A stretch of DNA of 64,000 nucleotides from Magnetospirillum moscoviense (GTDB taxonomy: Bacteria; Pseudomonadota; Alphaproteobacteria; Rhodospirillales; Magnetospirillaceae), in assembly GCF_001650635.1 (NCBI RefSeq), contig NZ_LWQU01000152.1, forward strand, positions 62,001 to 126,000. The letters run 5' to 3'. Made by a program: the position numbers and the translations under genes. Numbering within the stretch: position 1 is the first letter of the stretch; each line of letters starts with the position of its first letter. Below, in pieces: positions 18,698 to 25,464 of this stretch. The notes below the pieces were generated by a model, which had not been told where the DNA came from, did not search any database, and was given only the letters and a program-made list of their open reading frames with translations.

Positions 18698-19318
18698 ATG
18701 TCCGACGCCGTCAATCCGCTGAGCCTGGTGACCAAGGCCGCCCCCGACTTCACCGCGCCCGCCGTCATGCCCGACAATTCGATCGAGCAGGCGTTCAACC
18801 TGAAGTCCTATCTGGCCGGTTCGTATGGCTTGGTGTTCTTCTACCCGCTGGACTTCACCTTCGTCTGCCCGTCGGAAATCCTGGCCCACGACCACCGCGT
18901 CAAGGCCCTGGCCGAAAAGAACTGCAAGGTCGTCGCGGTGTCGGTCGATTCCCACTTCACCCACCTGGCCTGGAAGAACACTGCCGTCGAGAAGGGCGGC
19001 CTGGGCAACGTCCAGTTCCCGATGGTCGCCGACCTGACCAAGTCGATCGCCAAGTCCTATGGCGTGCTGATCAACGACGCCGTGGCGCTTCGCGGTTCGT
19101 TCCTGATCGACAAGGCCGGCAACGTGCAGGTCGCCCACGTCAACAACCTGCCGCTGGGCCGCAATGTCGACGAGATGCTGCGCCTGGTCGACGCCCTGCA
19201 GTTCCATGAAGAGCATGGCGAGGTCTGCCCCGCCGGCTGGCAGAAGGGCAAGGCCGGCATGAAGGCCAACCCGGCCGGCGTCGCCGAATACCTGGCCAAG
19301 CACGCCGGCGAGCTGTAA
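18698..19318 (+). CDS. Typical 2-Cys peroxiredoxin (AhpC/Prx1 family)
   Basis: A cytoplasmic thiol peroxidase that reduces hydrogen peroxide and organic peroxides. The 206-residue protein has the peroxidatic Cys57 in YPLDFTFVCPSE and the resolving Cys177 in HGEVCPAGW. Its downstream neighbour trxB encodes thioredoxin reductase, the natural electron source via thioredoxin. The ATG follows GGAG/GAAGG motifs. A strong terminator separates it from trxB, so the two are functionally linked but separately transcribed. Confidence 0.93.
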   Translation: MSDAVNPLSLVTKAAPDFTAPAVMPDNSIEQAFNLKSYLAGSYGLVFFYPLDFTFVCPSEILAHDHRVKALAEKNCKVVAVSVDSHFTHLAWKNTAVEKGGLGNVQFPMVADLTKSIAKSYGVLINDAVALRGSFLIDKAGNVQVAHVNNLPLGRNVDEMLRLVDALQFHEEHGEVCPAGWQKGKAGMKANPAGVAEYLAKHAGEL

Positions 19319-19345
19319 TCCCCCTTTCAACAAGGGTCGATCCGA

Positions 19346-19374
19346 AAGGGCGCGAGTCACTCGCGCCCTTTTTT
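19346..19374 (+). terminator. Rho-independent terminator after the peroxiredoxin gene
   Basis: GGGCGCGAG (19348-19356) pairs with CTCGCGCCC (19360-19368) across a TCA loop, followed by TTTTTT (19369-19374). Flanking A and T residues extend the stem. Confidence 0.92.
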
Positions 19375-19443
19375 GGTTGTGCGCCGGCTTGCACGGACGC
19401 CGCCCTCGACTTATTCTCAGGCGATAAATCAAAGGGAATATCC

Positions 19444-20394
19444 ATGGCTACCCATCGCACCAAGGTCCTGATTCTCGGTTCCGGTCCGGCCGGCTGCACC
19501 GCGGCGATCTACGCCGCGCGCGCCAATCTGGAGCCCATCCTGGTCGCCGGCCTGCAGCCGGGCGGTCAGTTGACCATCACCACCGATGTCGAGAATTTCC
19601 CCGGCTTCGCCGAAGCGGTCCAGGGCCCCTGGCTGATGGAGCAGATGCAGGCCCAGGCCGAGCATGTCGGCGCCCAGTTCCTCTACGACACCATCGTCGA
19701 GGTCGATCTGTCCAAGCGCCCGTTCGTGGCCAAGGGCGATTCCGGCGACGAATATATCGGCGACACCTTGATCGTCTGCACCGGCGCCACCGCCCGCTGG
19801 CTGGGCATCCCGTCGGAAAAGACCTATCAGGGCTTCGGCGTGTCGGCCTGCGCCACCTGCGACGGCTTCTTCTTCCGCAACAAGGAAGTGGTGGTGGTCG
19901 GCGGCGGCAACTCGGCGGTCGAGGAAGCCATCTACCTGTCGGGCATCGCCTCGAAGGTGACCTTGATCCATCGCCGCGATTCGCTCCGCGCCGAAAAGAT
20001 CGCCCAGGACCGCCTGTTCGCCAACCCCAAGGTAGCCGTGGTGTGGGACAGCGTCGTCGATGAGATCCTGGGCTCGGGCACACCGCCGGTGGTCACCTCG
20101 GTCCGCCTGAAGAACGTCAAGACCAACGCCACCAGCGAACTGTCGTGCGACGGCGTGTTCGTCGCCATCGGCCATTCGCCCAACACCGAATTGTTCAAGG
20201 GAAGGGTGACCATCGACGACGAGGGTTATATCATCACCACCCCCGGTTCGACCGCCACCAACCTGCCCGGCTTGTTCGCCGCCGGCGACGTTCAGGACAA
20301 GGTGTTCCGCCAGGCGGTCACCGCCGCCGGCACCGGCTGCATGGCTGCGCTCGAGGCGGAACGCTTCCTCGCCGCACATGGACATGGGTCTTAA
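19444..20394 (+). CDS. trxB: Thioredoxin-disulfide reductase
   Basis: Low-molecular-weight FAD/NADPH thioredoxin reductase of 316 residues. It has the FAD-binding LILGSGPAGCTAAIYAARA at the N-terminus, the redox-active CATC at 136-139, the NADPH-binding VVVVGGGNSAVEEAIYL, and the C-terminal FAD motif GLFAAGDVQD. It supplies reduced thioredoxin, which in turn recycles the upstream peroxiredoxin. AAGGGA lies about 7 bases before the ATG. Confidence 0.94.
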   Translation: MATHRTKVLILGSGPAGCTAAIYAARANLEPILVAGLQPGGQLTITTDVENFPGFAEAVQGPWLMEQMQAQAEHVGAQFLYDTIVEVDLSKRPFVAKGDSGDEYIGDTLIVCTGATARWLGIPSEKTYQGFGVSACATCDGFFFRNKEVVVVGGGNSAVEEAIYLSGIASKVTLIHRRDSLRAEKIAQDRLFANPKVAVVWDSVVDEILGSGTPPVVTSVRLKNVKTNATSELSCDGVFVAIGHSPNTELFKGRVTIDDEGYIITTPGSTATNLPGLFAAGDVQDKVFRQAVTAAGTGCMAALEAERFLAAHGHGS

Positions 20395-20417
20395 GTTCCG
20401 GCACAGTGTTTCCCTAA

Positions 20418-20447
20418 CCGGCCGGCCCCATCCATGGGACCGGCCGG
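20418..20447. repeat. GC-rich hairpin after trxB
   Basis: CCGGCCGG (20418-20425) and CCGGCCGG (20440-20447) enclose a CCCAT-CC-ATGGG inner stem, giving a 13-bp hairpin with one mismatch. There is no T-run, so it is not a classical terminator. It may stabilise the trxB mRNA end. Confidence 0.5.
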
Positions 20448-20486
20448 CAATAACGACAAGTCAGGCCGGGGGGCCTTCCAGGGATC

Positions 20487-21380
20487 ATGGATTGGGATAA
20501 ACTCAGGGTCTTCCACGCCGTGGCCGAAGCGGGCAGCTTCACCCACGCCGGAGAGGTCCTGAACCTCAGCCAGTCGGCGGTCAGCCGCCAGATCAGCGCG
20601 CTGGAAGAAAGCCTGAACCTGCCGCTGTTCCATCGCCACGCCCGCGGCCTGATCCTGACCGAGCAGGGCGAGCTGCTGTACAAGACCGCCCGCGAAATCT
20701 TTTCCAAGCTGGCCATGACCGAGGCCCTGCTGACCGAAAGCCGCGAACGGCCGCAAGGCCCGTTGAAGGTCACCACCACCGTCGCCTTCGGCAGCCTGTG
20801 GCTGACGCCGCGCATCAAGGATTTCCTGGACCTATATCCCGACATCGCCCTGACCATGGTGCTGTATGACGGCGAGTTGGACCTGGCAATGCGCGAGGCC
20901 GATGTCGCCATCCGCATGATGCCGCCGCGTCAGCCCGACCTGATCCAGCGCCATCTGCTGACCATGAATTACAACGTCTACGCCTCGCCGGAATATTTGA
21001 AGAAGCATGGCGTTCCGACCACGCCCGAGGATTTGGACAACCACCACATCATCGTCTATGGCGACGATGCGCGCGTGTCGCCGCCGGTATCCAACGTCAA
21101 CTGGCTGCTGGAAGCCGGCGCCCAGCCGGCGCGGCCGCGCCACCCGGTGCTTGAGGTCAACAACATCTACGGCATCTACCGTGCGGTGAAGTCGGGCCTG
21201 GGCATCGCCGCGATGCCCGACTACCTGTCGACCGAGGCCGACGCCCTGGTCAATATCCTGCCCGAACTGAAGGGCCCCAAGGTCGACGTCTATTTCGTCT
21301 ACCCGGAAGAACTGCGCCATTCCAAGCGCATCACCGTCTTCCGCGACTTCCTGCTGCACAAGATTCAGGAATCCCTTTAA
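20487..21380 (+). CDS. LysR-family transcriptional regulator
   Basis: A 297-residue regulator with an N-terminal winged helix-turn-helix (LRVFHAVAEAGSFTHAGEVL and LSQSAVSRQISALEESLN) and a periplasmic-binding-protein-like effector domain from about residue 90. It lies downstream of trxB on the same strand with its own gap of 92 bases. It lacks the OxyR redox-cysteine pattern, so despite the peroxiredoxin-trxB context it should not be called OxyR. The effector and targets are unknown. The small RNA candidate lies directly downstream. Confidence 0.9.
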   Translation: MDWDKLRVFHAVAEAGSFTHAGEVLNLSQSAVSRQISALEESLNLPLFHRHARGLILTEQGELLYKTAREIFSKLAMTEALLTESRERPQGPLKVTTTVAFGSLWLTPRIKDFLDLYPDIALTMVLYDGELDLAMREADVAIRMMPPRQPDLIQRHLLTMNYNVYASPEYLKKHGVPTTPEDLDNHHIIVYGDDARVSPPVSNVNWLLEAGAQPARPRHPVLEVNNIYGIYRAVKSGLGIAAMPDYLSTEADALVNILPELKGPKVDVYFVYPEELRHSKRITVFRDFLLHKIQESL

Positions 21381-21414
21381 TTCCCCCTGCCGCCAGGATG
21401 TTCTGACCATTGGT

Positions 21415-21429
21415 ATGCGTCAAACGCAT
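21415..21429. promoter_or_regulatory. Inverted repeat ATGCGT-CAA-ACGCAT
   Basis: Perfect 6-base arms with a 3-base spacer, 35 bases after the LysR stop and upstream of the small RNA candidate. A further ATGCG lies at 21462-21466. It could be a regulator operator for the RNA. Confidence 0.4.
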
Positions 21430-21494
21430 GGCATGGCTGAATTTATTTGCATAGCAACAATATGCGTTATCCCGTACATATCAGGGCACAGGTT

Positions 21495-21507
21495 GCTGCG
21501 GCGCAGC
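21495..21507. promoter_or_regulatory. Inverted repeat GCTGC-GGC-GCAGC
   Basis: The core CTGC-N3-GCAG matches the pattern reported for PhaR binding sites near polyhydroxybutyrate genes in some alphaproteobacteria. That link rests on memory of the consensus and on no adjacent pha gene, so it is only a suggestion. It lies immediately before the first hairpin of the small RNA candidate. Confidence 0.3.
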
Positions 21508-21511
21508 ACCT

Positions 21512-21659
21512 CGCAAGTTTAGGCGGATTTTGTACCCTCCCGCCGAGTTTCCCAGGCCGTTTGCCTGGGTTTCCAGGGCCTTCGGGTCCTACGTCTCCTA
21601 GACGTGAAGCCTCCCTGTTAGACTTTACCCCCCGGTGCATAACCGGGGGGTTTCTTTTT
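21512..21659 (+). ncRNA. Candidate trans-acting small RNA with serial hairpins
   Basis: No open reading frame explains this stretch, but on the plus strand it folds into ordered hairpins. GGCGG/CCGCC (21522-21526 with 21540-21544) has a loop holding part of a CCCTCCC motif. CCCAGGC/GCCTGGG pairs 21551-21557 with 21563-21569. AGGGCC-UUCG-GGUCCU (21575-21590) has a stable C(UUCG)G tetraloop. ACGTCT/AGACGT pairs 21591-21596 with 21600-21605. A single-stranded GAAGCCTCCCTGTTAGAC stretch (21606-21623) follows, then a strong terminator. Unpaired CCUCCC is an anti-Shine-Dalgarno motif found in alphaproteobacterial sRNAs such as the mmgR (alpha-r8) and cuckoo types. The exact 5' end is unknown. Confidence 0.6.
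21628..21659 (+). terminator. Strong terminator of the small RNA candidate
   Basis: CCCCCCGGT (21628-21636) pairs with ACCGGGGGG (21642-21650) across a GCATA loop, followed by TTTCTTTTT (21651-21659). The T-run is only on the plus strand, which fixes the direction of the RNA. Confidence 0.9.
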
Positions 21660-21671
21660 GTGCCGGCCGGT

Positions 21672-23285
21672 TCACAACAAGCCCAGCCCGCGCCCGAACG
21701 AGCGGGTCAGGCCGTCGGCATCCTCGTCTTGCAGGACGGAGCCGAACGCCTGCGTCGTCTTGGGGCCGATCCAGTTGTCCACCTTCAGCGGTTCCCAGTC
21801 GTCGCGTTTGCGCGAGCCGAGATCGTTGAGGGTTTCCTGCAACACCCCGCCCTCCACCTTGGGCGTTTTGTCGTCGCCTGATCCCCGGAACAGCGGGCCG
21901 AAGATGGAATGGGTCTTGTCCTCCAGCCCGTCCGGGTTGCCGTTCTTCTGGGCATTGCGGGCGAAGGTGTTGAAGCGGCCGAGCGCCAGGCCATCCTCGA
22001 CCTTGGCGGGGCCGAGGCGGGCGGTGGCGTGCTTCAGGGCGAAGTCGGTCTGCGGGCCGTACTTGCCGTCCTCGTCCACCGGACCCAGTCCGGTATAGGG
22101 GCCATAGGCCGGCGAGCGTTTGGGCAACGGGTTGGATGCGTTCAGCATGTTGAGACCGCGCTGCAACCCGGTCACTGCGTTCGCATAGCCGTCGCTGCCG
22201 GCGGCGTCGGCCACCTTGGAGCCGATGCGGGCGGTGGCCTGCCACAGATCCTCGCCGTTCGGCGTGGTGTGCGGGCTGGGCTGCTCGGGGATCGGGCGGA
22301 TGGGCGTCTGCTCGATGGGCTTGCCGCCGTCATATTGTTGCGGGCCGTCGCCGTACATGGCGGCGTGCCAGTCCTGCACCTTCTCGTAGGTGTGGTATTT
22401 CAGCGGATCGCCCGAGCGATGCCCGCGATAATCGCCCTGGGCGTGGTTGATCATGTCCATCATCTCGGGCTGGGTCAGGTTCTCGACCGGCTTCAAGAGC
22501 GCCGCGCGGCCGGGATTGTCCACCGGCTTGCCCGCCATCTCCACCATCGCCGCCACCTGGGGATCGGCGGGGCCTTCGGACTGCTTTTGTTCCGGCTCTG
22601 GTGCCGACGCAGGTTCCGCCGGGGCGGAATCAGCCGTGACGGTGTCGCTGCCAGCCCCGCCAAGCAGGGTGCCATTCCCCGCCCCGGCGACCAGGGTGTC
22701 GTTATCGTCGGCTCCATCCTCCAGCGCTCCAGCCTGCGGGTTCTTCTTAGGTGACGTGCCGCCGGGCGCTGGCGGGGCAGCCTTGTCGTTGGAGTGGTCG
22801 ATGAGGGTTCCTTTTCCCTTTTCCGGCCCCGAGCTTTCATACTCCCGAATGGCCCCCATGAATTTGTCGTATTCTTCGGCAGACAATTCATCGACCTTCT
22901 TCGATGTGTCTATCCCCGTCTTCTGTTTTATGAACTCAAGATAGGCCTTGGTGTTGTTCTCGTTCGGTGGCGCATAGAGATGCATCGCCTCGGAGATGGT
23001 CGTTCCTTTGTATTTCCTATCGACCTTCATCAGTTTCGTCTTGGCACCCAAGCCGTCCTCCCGCTCTGGGAAGACCGCAAAGGTCCCGTCCGAACCGATA
23101 GCACCCAGCTTGTCCTTGAAAAATTCCGGATCGCGCTTGCCATCCCACTTGATATTGCCGGGATTGTTGTTGCGCCACGCCGCCTCACCATCGACATGCG
23201 TTTTTGTTTTGTTCCCACCCTCATCGTAGTATTCGACCACGCGCTTGCCGTTTTCCCGTCTCGTCTTAACGCTCTTGTTGCCCAT
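21672..23285 (-). CDS. Large modular protein with phage-lysozyme-like (NNNPGN) domain, RTX-like segment and C-terminal peptidoglycan-binding-like repeats
   Basis: A 537-residue protein. Its N-terminal region (about 30-165) opens with WRNNNPGNIKW, continues through GLGAKTKLM and has LYAPPNENNTKAYLEFIKQ. This matches the virion lysozyme-like domain found in phage structural proteins. A short RTX-like GAGNGTLLGGAGSDT segment lies near 205-220, followed by Pro/Glu-rich linkers. The C-terminal third has two GPxT blocks (GKYGPQTDFALKHATARLG and NWIGPKTTQAFGSVL) resembling peptidoglycan-binding repeats. There is no signal peptide. ATG 23285 is used because AGGAG sits 6 bases upstream; an ATG at 23289-23291 overlaps the preceding stop. 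Its base composition is more AT-rich than the neighbours at the 5' end. I infer a cell-wall-degrading effector or lysin, not proven. Confidence 0.6.
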   Translation of the reverse strand: MGNKSVKTRRENGKRVVEYYDEGGNKTKTHVDGEAAWRNNNPGNIKWDGKRDPEFFKDKLGAIGSDGTFAVFPEREDGLGAKTKLMKVDRKYKGTTISEAMHLYAPPNENNTKAYLEFIKQKTGIDTSKKVDELSAEEYDKFMGAIREYESSGPEKGKGTLIDHSNDKAAPPAPGGTSPKKNPQAGALEDGADDNDTLVAGAGNGTLLGGAGSDTVTADSAPAEPASAPEPEQKQSEGPADPQVAAMVEMAGKPVDNPGRAALLKPVENLTQPEMMDMINHAQGDYRGHRSGDPLKYHTYEKVQDWHAAMYGDGPQQYDGGKPIEQTPIRPIPEQPSPHTTPNGEDLWQATARIGSKVADAAGSDGYANAVTGLQRGLNMLNASNPLPKRSPAYGPYTGLGPVDEDGKYGPQTDFALKHATARLGPAKVEDGLALGRFNTFARNAQKNGNPDGLEDKTHSIFGPLFRGSGDDKTPKVEGGVLQETLNDLGSRKRDDWEPLKVDNWIGPKTTQAFGSVLQDEDADGLTRSFGRGLGLL

Positions 23286-23287
23286 TT

Positions 23288-23953
23288 TCATCTCCTGTCG
23301 TCACTGGTGTCTGGATTCGAAACGCCGAACTCACCTCGAAATGCCTCATTGGCACCGCAATAGGCCTTCTTGGACCTCACCTCGCCGACCAAGCGAAAAG
23401 CGATGCCGACGAAGTTCTGAACCTCGTCATCACCGACATCCTTGGCCCGAAGCCATTTGAACACCCGGAACGTGAACGGCCGTTCGTCACCGAACCCTTC
23501 GCCTGTTTCGCGTTCGGCGATCACGGCCAGGGTTTCAGTCTTTGGCGCCTTGCCGTGGGTGAAGAGGCGGAGGTCCCGCAAAATGCAGTCCGCACCTTCG
23601 TGGGTAACAATGCTCTCAAATCCGTGGGGCTGATCCCGCCTGCCGTCAATGAAAGGAACCAGATGCCAATCGGGCCCCTCGTAGCGGAAGGGGTCGTTGG
23701 AACCCAGGTGTCGCTGGATGCTGTAGACAGAGGCGCTATGGGGGCCGTTTATCTCCCACCGCGACTTCACCACCAGATCCTTGCGTCCGTCCCCGTCCAG
23801 ATCGACCCAATTAGGACCGTGGGTGATAGGCACCAAGTCCTTGGCATCGAGACGCGGAAGACGGTCGGCGGCAGAGAGATGTTGCGACGTCAGCATCGCA
23901 CAGATGAAGGCGACCATGCCCGCATGGGGCCACCCCCTAAAAAATGTCCGCAC
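23288..23953 (-). CDS. Secreted protein with FG-GAP/EF-hand-like motif, possible immunity partner
   Basis: A 221-residue protein if translation starts at GTG 23953, which follows a strong GAGGAGG ribosome binding site. The reading frame stays open 20 codons further. It has a signal peptide ending near LTSQHLSAADRLP and then a NWVDLDGDGRKDLVVKSRW calcium-binding loop of the FG-GAP type. Its stop overlaps the next gene's first ATG (ATGA), so it is coupled to the lysozyme-like protein. A periplasmic partner encoded directly before a muralytic protein fits an immunity protein, but no family match supports this. I do not recognise the rest of the protein. Confidence 0.5.
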   Translation of the reverse strand: MRTFFRGWPHAGMVAFICAMLTSQHLSAADRLPRLDAKDLVPITHGPNWVDLDGDGRKDLVVKSRWEINGPHSASVYSIQRHLGSNDPFRYEGPDWHLVPFIDGRRDQPHGFESIVTHEGADCILRDLRLFTHGKAPKTETLAVIAERETGEGFGDERPFTFRVFKWLRAKDVGDDEVQNFVGIAFRLVGEVRSKKAYCGANEAFRGEFGVSNPDTSDDRR

Positions 23954-24276
23954 CACCACCTCCTCATGACCACGCCAAGTCGGATGGGAACAATGCAGGA
24001 ACTTTGTCCGCAAGTCAAGGCCGCTCTGCTACTTCTGAGATATGTGGCCGGTCGCCATGACACCCCATGGGATAAGTGGCTTTTCATACTGAGTTGCCCT
24101 CGTGCTTATGGCCGCAACCTGACCGCCGTCAGATCACCCCGTCCCGGATGCCGAGCCGCCTTGCAAGCGCCTACAGACCAAAGAATCACCCGCCCCGCCG
24201 CCTTGGCGATTGACAGGGTTTTCAGAAGCTCACTTACTGTCCAGCTGCATTGAAACACGCTGGTTCGGGGTTGGTG
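23954..24276. other. Intergenic region upstream of the RND pump
   Basis: About 320 bases between the divergent secreted-protein gene and the RND adaptor. Apart from the candidate promoter at 24210-24239 I see no gene or RNA structure here. A reading frame on the minus strand that runs through this stretch and over the pump genes is antisense shadow. Confidence 0.5.
24210..24239 (+). promoter_or_regulatory. Candidate sigma-70 promoter of the RND operon
   Basis: A perfect TTGACA (24210-24215) is followed after 18 bases by TTACTG (24234-24239), 37 bases before the adaptor ATG. The -10 match is moderate. Confidence 0.5.
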
Positions 24277-25452
24277 ATGGCGCGCTTCTTCTCTCGTCCG
24301 ATCGTCGGGATCGCCTTGGTTCTGGCCACGATCCTGGGGGCGGGAATCTATTTCGCCTCGCGCCAGACCGCCCCCGCCCCCGCTTCTGCCGCCCCACAGG
24401 CCGGCGGTCCCGGCGGTGCGCCGCCGGTGACGGTGTCGGCCCCGGTCAAGCGCTCGGTCACCGAATGGCTGGAATTCACCGGCCAGTTCGCCGCCGTCGA
24501 TCATGTCGAGCTGCGCGCCCGGGTCGGCGGCTATCTGACCGACATCCACTTCGCCGACGGCCAGATGGTGCAAAAGGGCGACCTGTTGTTCACCATCGAT
24601 CCCCGCCCCCATGAAATCGCCCTGGCCTCGGCCCGGGCCAAGCTGGACCAGGCATCCAGCAGCCGCGACTTCGCCGGCCGCCAATTGTCCCGCGTCGACG
24701 AGTTGCAGCGGCGCGACTACGCCCCCCAGACCCTGCTGGACCAGCGCCAGACCGAGTCCAAAGGCGCCGGCGCCGCCGCCGAAGCCGCCCGTGCCGCCGT
24801 GCGCGAGGCCGAGTTGAACCTGCAATTCACCCGCATCACCGCCCCGGTGTCGGGCCGGGTGGGTGCGCGCCAGATCAGCATCGGCAATCTGGTGTCGGCG
24901 ACCACCACGCCGACCTTGCTGACCACCATCGTCTCGCAGGACCCGCTTTACTTCACCTTCGACATGAGCGAGGCCGACCTGCTGGCCTTCCAGCGGGTAC
25001 ACGGCGCGGTGTCGGCCCAGGGCCAACTGGACGTGCCGGTCGAACTGCGCCTGATGGACGAGAAGGCCTGGGGCCGCAAGGGTCGCCTGACCTTCATCGA
25101 CAACCAGTTGGACAAGGCCAGCGGCACCATCCGGGCGCGGGCCACCATCGCCAATACCGACAATTTCATCGCGCCCGGCGCCTTCGGCCGCATCCGCATG
25201 CCGGCCACCGCTCCGTTCGAGGCGCTGCTGCTGCCCGATGCCGCCGTGGTGACCGACCAGAACCGCAAGATCGTGATGACCGTCACCCCCGACGGCACGG
25301 TGGCGCCGCGCCCGGTCGAGATCGGCGGCCTGATCGACGGCCTGCGCATCGTCCGGTCGGGGATCGGCCCCGACGATCAGGTGGTGATCAACGGCCTGCT
25401 GCGGGCCAGACCCGGATCGAAGGTGACGGCCCAGCCCGGCACCATCAAGTAG
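24277..25452 (+). CDS. RND efflux periplasmic adaptor (membrane fusion protein)
   Basis: A 391-residue AcrA/MexA-type adaptor that links an inner-membrane RND pump to an outer-membrane channel. It has an N-terminal membrane anchor (PIVGIALVLATILGAGIYFA), a lipoyl domain (HVELRARVGGYLTDIHFADG and ITAPVSGRVGARQISIGNLV), a helical hairpin between them, and a beta-barrel region (RLTFIDNQLDKASGTIRARA). No lipobox is seen. It is followed by the pump gene after 12 bases. Start ATG 24277 is chosen over an upstream TTG that lacks a ribosome binding site. Confidence 0.93.
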   Translation: MARFFSRPIVGIALVLATILGAGIYFASRQTAPAPASAAPQAGGPGGAPPVTVSAPVKRSVTEWLEFTGQFAAVDHVELRARVGGYLTDIHFADGQMVQKGDLLFTIDPRPHEIALASARAKLDQASSSRDFAGRQLSRVDELQRRDYAPQTLLDQRQTESKGAGAAAEAARAAVREAELNLQFTRITAPVSGRVGARQISIGNLVSATTTPTLLTTIVSQDPLYFTFDMSEADLLAFQRVHGAVSAQGQLDVPVELRLMDEKAWGRKGRLTFIDNQLDKASGTIRARATIANTDNFIAPGAFGRIRMPATAPFEALLLPDAAVVTDQNRKIVMTVTPDGTVAPRPVEIGGLIDGLRIVRSGIGPDDQVVINGLLRARPGSKVTAQPGTIK

Positions 25453-25464
25453 GGGGCGCCAGTC

